The translations under genes and the position numbers were made by a program. From Bryobacterales bacterium (GTDB lineage Bacteria; Acidobacteriota; Terriglobia; Bryobacterales; Bryobacteraceae), in the NCBI GenBank assembly GCA_025353235.1, contig JANXQZ010000050.1:1-7419 (forward strand): a DNA stretch of 7,419 nt, given 5' to 3'. This document shows, one piece after another, positions 1-6,344 of the stretch (the stretch's first letter is position 1; the number at the start of each line of letters is the position of its first letter). The notes beneath the pieces were generated by a model that worked only from the letters and a program-made list of their open reading frames with translations, searched no databases and was not told the DNA's origin.

Positions 1-833
1 TGAAAGAAGACTCGCCGCTAAAATTTTCGCTCATTCTGGCTACAGTGGATCGAAGCGATGCGGACCTTTGCAGGCTGTTCGAATCGCTTTGCAAGCAAAC
101 CCACCAAAACTTCGAAGTAATCATCGTCGACCAGAACACGGACCGGCGAGTCGGCAACATTCTATTCAATTTTCAAGGTTGCTTCCCATACACGCATCTC
201 ACTTCTCCGCGCGGCCTATCCAAAGCCCGCAACAAAGGACTCCCGCACGCCACGGGCGAGGTTGTTGCATTCCCCGACGACGATTGCTGGTACGATCCGG
301 ACCTCCTCGCAACCGTGGCGCGCCTGCTTACCGCGCATCCAGAATGGGACGGCATCACCGGCAGCAGCACGGCCGGGGCTTGGGGACGCGCCCCCGGCAG
401 AATCACGCGCAGCAATGCGTGGAGCCGGGCCATATCGTTCAGCATGTTCCTGCGGCGCAACGCCGTGGATGGAAAGCGTTTCGACGAGACCCTAGGCGTC
501 GGCGCGGGTACTCCCTGGGGATCGGGAGAAGAAACCGATTATCTGCTGCAGGCCGTGGAAGCGGGGGCGCTGGTCCATTACCGGCCTGAAGTGAAAGTGG
601 ATCATCCGCCGTGGGATTTCAGCGCGGGCAGCAATGCCAAGGCTCGGGCCTACGGGCGCGGCATGGGACGGTGGTTGAGGAAGCATCGGTTTCCGCCATA
701 CGAGGTGGCGTACCATGTAGTTCGCCCCCTCGCAGCTTCCGCTATCGCGCTTCTAAAAGGCGACCGGGGCAAAGCCTCCTACCGTTGGGCCACCTGCGTG
801 GGGCGGTTCGAGGGCTGGGTCAAAGATCTATAG
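1..833 (+). CDS. Family 2 glycosyltransferase (5' end cut by window edge)
   Basis: This gene probably transfers a sugar from an activated donor to a growing surface polysaccharide or lipid-linked glycan on the cytoplasmic side of the membrane. Reading upstream of the GTG at 45 stays open, and the residues there (KFSLILATVDR) are the first beta strand of the GT-A fold, so 45 is not the true start. The window opens with TG in this frame, so the real start codon may be ATG or GTG with only its first base missing, giving about 277 residues. The GT2 landmarks appear in order: FEVIIVDQN (nucleotide-binding strand), GLSKARNKG, the acidic DXD-type motif FPDDDCW (Asp codons 276-284, binds metal and nucleotide sugar), and GSGEETDYLLQ (the ED-type acceptor/catalytic motif, about 517-549). 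The C-terminal part, with a basic RWLRKHRF stretch, may touch the membrane. The stop codon lies one base before the flippase ATG, so the two genes are probably co-transcribed and translationally coupled. The exact sugar cannot be told from sequence. Confidence 0.9.
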   Translation, partial: KEDSPLKFSLILATVDRSDADLCRLFESLCKQTHQNFEVIIVDQNTDRRVGNILFNFQGCFPYTHLTSPRGLSKARNKGLPHATGEVVAFPDDDCWYDPDLLATVARLLTAHPEWDGITGSSTAGAWGRAPGRITRSNAWSRAISFSMFLRRNAVDGKRFDETLGVGAGTPWGSGEETDYLLQAVEAGALVHYRPEVKVDHPPWDFSAGSNAKARAYGRGMGRWLRKHRFPPYEVAYHVVRPLAASAIALLKGDRGKASYRWATCVGRFEGWVKDL

Positions 834-834
834 A

Positions 835-2166
835 ATGCCAAGTTTCGACCGGCGGAGCCTTTGGAAGCATAGCCGTCGCCTTTCCAAGAATAAACTCGTC
901 CAGAATGCCTTCGCCCTTTATGGAATGCAGTTCTGCAGGAAGATAGTCCCTCTCATCACCATCCCCTATCTCGCCCGAATCTTGGGACCCGCCGGATGGG
1001 GCTCGGTAGCCTTCGTTCTGTCATTTGGGGGACTCATCGTCCTGCTGATCGAATTTGGCTTCAATCTTTCGGCCACTCGCGAAGTGGCGCGCAATCGAGA
1101 CTCGCCCGAGGCCTGCGGACGCATCGTGGCAGGCGTGATCGGGACACAGTTGCTGCTCTTCGTTCTCGCCTGCACCATTGCCGCAATAGCCGTTCAGTGG
1201 CTCCCGATTCTGCGCGCCAATCCCTCTTTGCTGATCGCTGGAATGTTCTTCGCCTTGGCCCAAGGGTTCGCGCCCGTCTGGTTCTTGCAAGGGATGGAAA
1301 AACTACGCTTGGCAGCTACCCTCGACATCTCCGGCAAGCTGCTAGGAGTCCTGGGTCTCTTCCTCTTCGTCCATACGCCCCAGGATGGATGGAAAGTGCT
1401 GGTAATTCAGTCGATCACACCCGCCTTATCCACCCTCGTCAGCTTGTGGATTATGTATCGCGACATCCCGATGCACATGCCCTCCTTCCACCTGATTCGC
1501 CAGACGATGATCGCGGGTTGGCCCCTGTTCCTGCTGCGGAGCGGAACCAGCCTCTATAGCATCGCCAACGTTTTCATCCTAGGGCTCGTTGCGGCGCCGC
1601 AGCTAGTGGGATATTACGCCGGCGCCGAAAAACTCTATGTGGCCTTTTTCGGCTTTCTCACGCCGATTCAGGATGCGCTCTATCCGCGGCTGAGCAATCT
1701 TGCGGGCACGTCCGAGGAGGACGCCGGACACTTGGCAAGAGTCGGGGCGGCGTTGATGTCCGGTCTGGGGCTGGCACTCGGCCTATTCGTCTTCTTTGCT
1801 GCGCCGTTTCTGGTCAGGCTCTTGATGGGACCAGGCTTCGAGGCGGCCGTACCCGTCTTGCGCATCTTGAGTCTCATGCTTCCGTTTGGAGCCCTAGCGG
1901 TTTCCGGCACGCAGTGGCTGTTGCCCCTGGGCCGCGATCACACGGTGAATCGCATCGTGCTTTCAGGCGGCTTGCTGAACGTCGCCACGGCTTTCGCCTT
2001 GGCGCCGCGCTTCGCTCACATCGGCATGGCTTGGTCGGTGGCTATCGCGGAGGCTTACGTCGGCTTAAGCATGCTGTGGGTGGTCTCGCGCAGCACAACC
2101 TTTTGGTCGAGGCCCGCCCAGCTTCGACCTGACATGCCCATTGATGTGAGCGAGACCTTCATTTGA
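835..2166 (+). CDS. Wzx-type oligosaccharide flippase (PST/MOP superfamily)
   Basis: This is an integral inner-membrane protein of 443 residues, the normal length for the RfbX/Wzx polysaccharide exporter family, which flips lipid-linked oligosaccharides to the periplasmic face. A basic N-terminus (RRSLWKHSRR) precedes the hallmark first helices, with YLARILGPAGWGSVAF at about residues 45-60 followed by a polar segment ending in NLSATREVAR (about 77-86), both typical of this family. Roughly a dozen hydrophobic segments follow, including AGWPLFLLRSGTSLYSIANV (about 228-247) at the start of the second half-bundle and GYYAGAEKLY (about 260-269), another conserved stretch. The start at 835 follows the glycosyltransferase stop after one base (TAGAATG), which fits translational coupling; no strong Shine-Dalgarno sequence is seen. 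The last 8 bases overlap the convergent quinoprotein gene. A sister MATE-like exporter is the only real alternative, and the glycosyltransferase neighbour argues for glycan export. Confidence 0.92.
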   Translation: MPSFDRRSLWKHSRRLSKNKLVQNAFALYGMQFCRKIVPLITIPYLARILGPAGWGSVAFVLSFGGLIVLLIEFGFNLSATREVARNRDSPEACGRIVAGVIGTQLLLFVLACTIAAIAVQWLPILRANPSLLIAGMFFALAQGFAPVWFLQGMEKLRLAATLDISGKLLGVLGLFLFVHTPQDGWKVLVIQSITPALSTLVSLWIMYRDIPMHMPSFHLIRQTMIAGWPLFLLRSGTSLYSIANVFILGLVAAPQLVGYYAGAEKLYVAFFGFLTPIQDALYPRLSNLAGTSEEDAGHLARVGAALMSGLGLALGLFVFFAAPFLVRLLMGPGFEAAVPVLRILSLMLPFGALAVSGTQWLLPLGRDHTVNRIVLSGGLLNVATAFALAPRFAHIGMAWSVAIAEAYVGLSMLWVVSRSTTFWSRPAQLRPDMPIDVSETFI

Positions 2167-3781
2167 TCGTAATCTTGGGCGCTTCCAGCTGCTGCATGGG
2201 TTCGAACAGCCCGAACGAAAAAATCGCAGTTGCGGAAGCGATCGCGACATACTGCTTCCCATCCACCGCATAGCTGATGGGCGAAGCGGCAAGACTTTCG
2301 CCCATCTGAAAATGCCACAGATGCTTTCCCGTCCTTCCATCCACCGCCACGATCTGACCATCGTCATCGCCGAAAAACACCACTCCAGCCGCCGTCGAGA
2401 CTGTTCCCGCCCACGACTCCGCCGGCCCAGTCATGGGATACTCCCACTTTTTGTCGCCGGTCTTAGGATCGAACGCCCGCAAGAAAAACTGCCCTATCTC
2501 GGAAGGTTTTGGATTCGCCCCGCCGCCTGCAAAGTTCTTCTTGGGTTCGGGTTCCTTGGCGGAACTCGTGTAGATGTCGCACTGCTCCAAAGTCACAACA
2601 TAGAGAAGTCCGGTGTCCGAATTGTAGGACGGCGACATCCAGTTCGTCGCACCCCGCACCCCGGGACAGGCGCGCGTGCCCCCTGGCGTTGGATCCTTGT
2701 CGGGCACCAGAATCGGCCGGCCCTTGGCGTCGATCCCCGAAGCCCAATCGAGCTTCTCCACTATCCTGGTCGCGTTCAGATACTCTCCAGTGGTTCGGTC
2801 CAAAACGTACATGAACCCGTTGCGATTTGCATGCACCACCACCTTGCGCAGGGCGCCCCGGATCGGCAATTCCAGAAGCACCGGCCAAGCCTGCGCATCC
2901 CAATCATGCGTATCGTGCGGAGTGAACTGGAAGTGCCATTTGCGCTTCCCGGTTTCCGCATCCAGCGCCAGCAGGGAGCATGAAAAGAGATTATCCCCGG
3001 TCCGGTCGCCGCCATAAAAGTCTGGCCAAGCATTCCCAGTGGCCCAGAAAAGCGTGTTCATCTCGGGATCATAGGTCCCCGAAAGCCATGTCGCGCCGCC
3101 GCCGTATTCGCGAGTATTGCCCCGGATGTCGGCCCAGGTTTCCGAGCCGGGTTCGCCCTTAGCGGGGATAGTATACGTGCGCCACAGCTCTTCGCCAGTA
3201 GACGCCGACAGCGCCGCCACGAAGCCCCGCATCCCGGTGTCTCCGCCGGAAACGCCGACAATGATTCGATCCTTCAGGGCCAACGGCGCAGACGACGCGA
3301 AAATTCCATCCTCGACATTCCCGTATTTTTTCTCCCAGAGCAATGCGCCTGTACGCCGATCAAGGGCCACGAGATGAACGTCTGCCGCTAGGAAGTACAC
3401 GCGATCCCCCAGGATGGCCGCCCCCCGATTCACGGCCTGCTTCTTCGAGCGTGTTTCTTTGTACTCCCAAATCAGCCGACCCGAGCGGGCGTCCAAGGCC
3501 CGCACTTCGTTGGTGTTGGTCACGTACATCACGCCGTCATACACGATCGGGTTGGTGCGCAGGCCGCTCGCCTTGGGCATGTGATAGACCCACTTCGAAA
3601 CCAGCGATCCGGCGTTTTCGGGCGTAATCTGTTTCAGCGAGCTGTTGCGGCGCGCCTGATAGTCGCCGGCGTACGTGAGCCAGTTCGCACCCGGTCCTTT
3701 CAAGATGTCTTCGTAGAGGACCTGCCCCGGGCAGACGGCAGGCAGCGCAAGCAAAACCGCAATCCGAACATTCGATGTCAT
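2159..3781 (-). CDS. Periplasmic PQQ-dependent dehydrogenase (quinoprotein alcohol dehydrogenase-like)
   Basis: A predicted eight-bladed beta-propeller quinoprotein of 540 residues that would oxidise an alcohol or related substrate in the periplasm and pass electrons to a c-type cytochrome. Residues 1-20 form a Sec-type signal peptide. NWLTYAGDYQARRNSSL (33-49) is the family's N-terminal signature. Propeller repeats of the type ALDxxTGxxxW recur (about 95-105, 139-149, 190-200, 272-282, 436-446, 480-489). Active-site counterparts of methanol dehydrogenase can be placed by motif: Asn250 (ATGN), catalytic Asp293 in HDWD, Asp295 two residues later (the lanthanide-type position), and Arg320. Two positions deviate: the adjacent Cys-Cys normally just before xxVNRG is Lys113-Lys114, and the usual Glu before the MRGF strand is Asp181. 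There is no fused cytochrome domain; the di-heme cytochrome gene 6 bases upstream is the natural partner. The start follows that gene's stop closely and no strong ribosome-binding site is visible. The substrate is unknown and no PQQ-synthesis genes are in the window. Confidence 0.92.
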   Translation of the reverse strand: MTSNVRIAVLLALPAVCPGQVLYEDILKGPGANWLTYAGDYQARRNSSLKQITPENAGSLVSKWVYHMPKASGLRTNPIVYDGVMYVTNTNEVRALDARSGRLIWEYKETRSKKQAVNRGAAILGDRVYFLAADVHLVALDRRTGALLWEKKYGNVEDGIFASSAPLALKDRIIVGVSGGDTGMRGFVAALSASTGEELWRTYTIPAKGEPGSETWADIRGNTREYGGGATWLSGTYDPEMNTLFWATGNAWPDFYGGDRTGDNLFSCSLLALDAETGKRKWHFQFTPHDTHDWDAQAWPVLLELPIRGALRKVVVHANRNGFMYVLDRTTGEYLNATRIVEKLDWASGIDAKGRPILVPDKDPTPGGTRACPGVRGATNWMSPSYNSDTGLLYVVTLEQCDIYTSSAKEPEPKKNFAGGGANPKPSEIGQFFLRAFDPKTGDKKWEYPMTGPAESWAGTVSTAAGVVFFGDDDGQIVAVDGRTGKHLWHFQMGESLAASPISYAVDGKQYVAIASATAIFSFGLFEPMQQLEAPKITIK

Positions 3782-3787
3782 AGTTGA

Positions 3788-4594
3788 TTACTTTTTCGCG
3801 GTTTCCACTGGACGAATGCTTTGACGGCTCAAGTAGGCCAGCACGTCTTGCAGCCCCTGTTTGCCGAGGCGCTGGCCGTAGTCGTTGGGCATGATGGAGT
3901 GTTTGCTAATCGTGATTTCGCGCACCAGGTCCATTTGCAGCAAATGCAAAGTACCATCGCCGTCCTGCAGTTGCAGCGAGTAGTTGTTGCGATTGCGAGC
4001 TACTCCGCGCAGCGTCTGTCCGTTCTTCAAAACTACCGTCGCGCTCTGATAGCCTTGGACCGGATTCAAGTCCGGCGCAAGCACCGCATCCCGCAATTGC
4101 GCCCGCGTCCGCAGTGCGCCGATGTTCGTCAGGTCGGGTCCAATGCGTCCGCCCCGCCCTTGAATCGCGTGGCACCCGCCGCACTTCGCGGTCTGCCAGA
4201 AACTTTCTTCCCCAGCCTTCGCATCACCGCCGGGACGGCCTTCCACCGCCGGTGAGGTCTCTGCCCGCAGGAACGCAATCAGCTGCCAAGCCTCGTTTTC
4301 CGACAGATTCGCCCCGGGCATGCCGCCGCCGGGAACGCCTTTCTGAATCACTTGGTAGAGAATCGGGTCTGTAAGTTCGTCTGACCGGAGCCGCTCCAGC
4401 AGGTTAGGGCCACGTCCGCCTTTTCCCTCCGCACCATGGCAGGCCGCGCACCCGTTTGCGAACTGCTTGTGTCCTGCCTCGATTGCCACGGGGTCGCCGA
4501 TGAACGGGTGCTTCGCCTTGTCCTTATCGTCGAGCTTCCCATGCTGCGCTTGCCCCTGCAGCGCCAAGATCGAGATGATCGCCAAATATCGCAT
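3788..4594 (-). CDS. Di-heme cytochrome c with Pirellula/Verrucomicrobium-type heme domain
   Basis: A secreted c-type cytochrome of 268 residues, likely the electron acceptor for the quinoprotein encoded directly downstream. I chose the ATG at 4594 because it begins a short signal peptide (MRYLAIISILALQGQAQ); the reading frame stays open to 4690, but that extension overlaps the acyltransferase gene and would bury the signal. Domain 1 is an ordinary class I cytochrome: heme motif C49-AA-C52-H53 and a probable axial Met92 in GGGMPG. Domain 2 has C138-GG-C141-H142, then IGPDLTNIG, and a probable axial Met235 in SIMPND. About 93 residues separate the second heme motif from its Met, including a beta-rich stretch (about 182-227). 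This architecture matches the putative heme-binding domain TIGR02603 found in planctomycetes, verrucomicrobia and acidobacteria. The gap to the acyltransferase stop is 17 bases and to the quinoprotein start 6 bases, so all three genes are probably one operon. No strong Shine-Dalgarno sequence is visible. Confidence 0.92.
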   Translation of the reverse strand: MRYLAIISILALQGQAQHGKLDDKDKAKHPFIGDPVAIEAGHKQFANGCAACHGAEGKGGRGPNLLERLRSDELTDPILYQVIQKGVPGGGMPGANLSENEAWQLIAFLRAETSPAVEGRPGGDAKAGEESFWQTAKCGGCHAIQGRGGRIGPDLTNIGALRTRAQLRDAVLAPDLNPVQGYQSATVVLKNGQTLRGVARNRNNYSLQLQDGDGTLHLLQMDLVREITISKHSIMPNDYGQRLGKQGLQDVLAYLSRQSIRPVETAKK

Positions 4595-4611
4595 ACTCAC
4601 GCCATTATCCG

Positions 4612-5739
4612 TCAAACTTTCCAGAACCACTTCTTGCGATACATCACATAGGCAATGGCGTACATCAGCAGCGTGTACACCAAAGCCCACAGCAGAGACG
4701 CGTTAACAGGCGACCCGAGCGGCGCGAACACCGTGTTATACAACCACCCGTGCAGGCTCACCGCACTCTCTCCCGTGCCCCAGTGAATCCAGTCCAGAGT
4801 CTCGGCCAATATTTCCGATGCCATGTAAACAGCAATCGCGTTCATGCCCATGATGAACAGCGGCTTCACGTAGCGCTGGTATCCCAGATGATCGATCAGC
4901 CAGATGAACATGCCCAGCATAACGAAATCCAGGCCGGCCATGAACAATGCAAACGAACTGGTCCAGAGCTTCTTGTTGATCGGGAGCCAAATGTCGCAGA
5001 TCAGCCCAATCGCGATTAGCGCATTGCCTGCAACGAATAGCCACGCAGTGCGCTCGGCCAGTTCCCGCCTGAGGCGGATAATGTGGCCCGCCATCACTCC
5101 GAGCAAGGCCGTGGCGATCGCCGGAAGCGTGCTAATTATGCCCTCTGGATCCCAAGTCCTCGTCGACCGATAGTTGTGCTGGCCCAGCACGATCCGGTCC
5201 ACGTAATGGGCGAAGTTGCCGTCGACATCCAGGTGTCCGACGCCGAAACCCGGCACCGGCATCAGCGTCATGAGAAGCCAGTAGCCCGTCAGGAGGGATA
5301 CGATCCAAACGATCTGCGCCCGCACTCCTGAATAGAGATAAATCAAAGCCGCAATTAGGTAGCAGATGGCGATGCGCTGCAGGACGCCGAGTATCCGTTG
5401 CGTGGAAAGTTCGAAGTGCGGATAACCGTAGAGGAACAGCCCCAGAGCAAACAAGATCGCCGCGCGCCGAAATACCTGCTTCACCAACTGCCCGCGCGTG
5501 ACTCCGGCCGCGAGCCGGGTCGCCATTGAAAGCGTCATCGCGACCCCCACGATCCAGAGGAACGAAGGGAACACCACGTCGGTGATGGTCCAGCCGTGCC
5601 AGGCCGAATGCTGCAGCGGCCCGTAGACGTGCCGGCCATCGCCAGCATCGTTCACCAGCACCATAAGAGCGATGGTGGCCCCGCGAAAGGCGTCCAGCGA
5701 GATCAGCCGCTGGGATTTGCTTTCAGGAATTTGTGTCAT
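4612..5739 (-). CDS. Membrane acyltransferase of the DUF5009/COG4299 family (heparan-alpha-glucosaminide N-acetyltransferase-like)
   Basis: A polytopic inner-membrane protein of 375 residues. The family includes human lysosomal HGSNAT and bacterial NagX-like proteins, which are thought to move acetyl groups across the membrane onto amino sugars. Diagnostic motifs are RLISLDAFRGATIALM (11-26, first helix), QHSAWHGWT (43-51) followed by DVVFPSFLWIVG, and the C-terminal PVNASLLWAL ... YRKKWFWKV. His44 aligns by motif with the active-site His of HGSNAT (KHASWNG in the human protein). About ten hydrophobic segments follow. The start is uncertain: an in-frame ATG at 5772 would add 11 residues (MARSAQCYAQN), but family members usually begin just before the RLxSLDxFRG motif and neither site has a good ribosome-binding site. 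It is the first gene of a tight unit with a cytochrome and a quinoprotein. A role in acetylating an envelope sugar is inferred from the family; the acceptor is unknown. Confidence 0.92.
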   Translation of the reverse strand: MTQIPESKSQRLISLDAFRGATIALMVLVNDAGDGRHVYGPLQHSAWHGWTITDVVFPSFLWIVGVAMTLSMATRLAAGVTRGQLVKQVFRRAAILFALGLFLYGYPHFELSTQRILGVLQRIAICYLIAALIYLYSGVRAQIVWIVSLLTGYWLLMTLMPVPGFGVGHLDVDGNFAHYVDRIVLGQHNYRSTRTWDPEGIISTLPAIATALLGVMAGHIIRLRRELAERTAWLFVAGNALIAIGLICDIWLPINKKLWTSSFALFMAGLDFVMLGMFIWLIDHLGYQRYVKPLFIMGMNAIAVYMASEILAETLDWIHWGTGESAVSLHGWLYNTVFAPLGSPVNASLLWALVYTLLMYAIAYVMYRKKWFWKV

Positions 5740-5765
5740 GTTCTGGGCATAGCACTGCGCCGAGC
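5740..5765. promoter_or_regulatory. Very short divergent intergenic junction
   Basis: Only about 26 bases separate the preferred starts of the leftward acyltransferase operon and the rightward YkgJ-family gene. With the alternative upstream starts (5772 on the minus strand, 5733 on the plus strand) the two genes would overlap head to head. No convincing -35/-10 pair or ribosome-binding site is visible here, so promoters for each direction must lie at least partly inside the opposite coding region, or the transcripts are leaderless or nearly so. Confidence 0.35.
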
Positions 5766-6221
5766 GTGCCATTTATCATATCTTGGAAGTTGCGCTTCGA
5801 ATGCCAAGCGGGTTGCACGAAGTGCTGCGAACAGCAGGGTTATGTTTACTTGTCGGAGGGGGACGTGTTGCGCATCGCCGCGTTTCTCGGGCTATCGCCC
5901 GCCCAGTTCGAGCGCCGGTATGTTTACCGGACCAAGAATTTAATCCGCCTGCGTTCCCCTCGCGCTTCGCAGTGCCACTTTTTGACAGCCGGGGGCTGCG
6001 GCATTCACGTGGTGAAGCCGGTGCAGTGCCGGGCGTTTCCATTCTGGCCGGAACTGGTGGAATCGAAGCAGGAGTGGCACAAGACGGCGGGGTGGTGTCC
6101 GGGCATCGGGCAGGGCGAGTTGGTGAATATCGAGAACGCCACCGCTGTTGCACAAGAAGTTCGCGAAGCTTATCCAAGCAGCTATGCGAACCACCGCTCC
6201 CTTACGGTCACGGCTCGGTAA
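5766..6221 (+). CDS. YkgJ-family cysteine-cluster protein
   Basis: A small soluble protein of 151 residues that probably binds a metal ion or iron-sulfur cluster; the family has no well-established reaction. The cysteine pattern is clear: C13-x3-C17-x2-C20-C21 at the N-terminus (FECQAGCTKCC), C70 and C78 in QCHFLTAGGCGIH, C88 in VQCRAFPFWPEL, and C111 in GWCPGIG. These are the conserved elements of the YkgJ/UPF0153 zinc- or iron-binding cluster family. I chose the GTG at 5766, which places the first cysteine motif near the N-terminus as in homologues. A GTG at 5733 would add 11 unconserved residues and overlap the divergent gene, though an AGGAA at 5725-5729 lies close (3 bases) in front of it. 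The last eight to nine residues (HRSLTVTAR) are read from a palindromic repeat starting at 6193, so the natural C-terminus may originally have been different. It stands alone, divergent from the acyltransferase operon. Confidence 0.88.
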   Translation: MPFIISWKLRFECQAGCTKCCEQQGYVYLSEGDVLRIAAFLGLSPAQFERRYVYRTKNLIRLRSPRASQCHFLTAGGCGIHVVKPVQCRAFPFWPELVESKQEWHKTAGWCPGIGQGELVNIENATAVAQEVREAYPSSYANHRSLTVTAR

Positions 6222-6261
6222 CTGCGAACCCGTAACTGAGCCGTGACCGTAAGGGAGCGGT
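6193..6261. repeat. Long palindromic REP/REPIN-like hairpin element
   Basis: Two perfectly complementary 24-base arms (6193-6216 and 6238-6261; core CTCCCTTACGGTCACGG and its reverse complement) flank 21 bases. Inside, pairing can continue as 6217-6222 with 6232-6237 through one G-U and one A/A mismatch, giving a stem of about 30 positions and a 9-base loop. The motif GTAACTG also occurs twice as a direct repeat (6218-6224, 6232-6238). No T-tract follows, so it is not a classic intrinsic terminator. The symmetrical two-arm form resembles a REPIN. I recall similar CCGCTCCCTTACGGTC repeats as abundant in Solibacter-like genomes, but copy number cannot be tested here. It overlaps the 3' end and stop codon of the YkgJ-family gene and could form a hairpin in that mRNA. 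Confidence 0.82.
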
Positions 6262-6275
6262 CAAGCCTACGATAC

Positions 6276-6288
6276 TCCACTTAGTGGA
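6276..6288. repeat. Small dyad (TCCAC-TTA-GTGGA) upstream of the ATPase gene
   Basis: A 13-base inverted repeat with 5-base arms and a 3-base centre lies in the 83 bases between the palindromic repeat and the ATPase start. It could be an operator half-site pair, but a dyad this short is also expected by chance. The rest of 6262-6344 shows no recognisable gene, and no convincing promoter with correct spacing. Confidence 0.2.
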
Positions 6289-6344
6289 ACACAACTAACT
6301 TCTCATTGAACGGATCGCGGCAAAGGCACACACTCACGGTATAA

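Noticed and set aside
68..589. Second plus-strand open frame of 173 codons overlapping the glycosyltransferase
   Set aside because: It is Arg- and Gln-rich without motifs and overlaps a gene whose GT2 motifs are unambiguous, so it is a frame shadow.
2312..2983. Plus-strand open frame of 223 codons inside the quinoprotein gene
   Set aside because: It is antisense to a well-conserved gene, its translation is rich in Arg/Pro/His with no recognisable domain, and it is explained by GC-rich codon use.
3719..3781. Lipoprotein signal in the quinoprotein (LPAVC)
   Set aside because: Val directly before Cys17 and Pro at the third position before it do not fit a lipobox; an ordinary Sec signal peptide is more likely.
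4595..4690. Longer start for the cytochrome gene at 4690
   Set aside because: The added 32 residues overlap the end of the acyltransferase gene, show no family resemblance and would place the signal peptide in the interior.
6193..6261. Intrinsic terminator for the YkgJ-family gene
   Set aside because: The hairpin is strong but no run of T follows on either strand, and the symmetrical arms fit a repeat element better.
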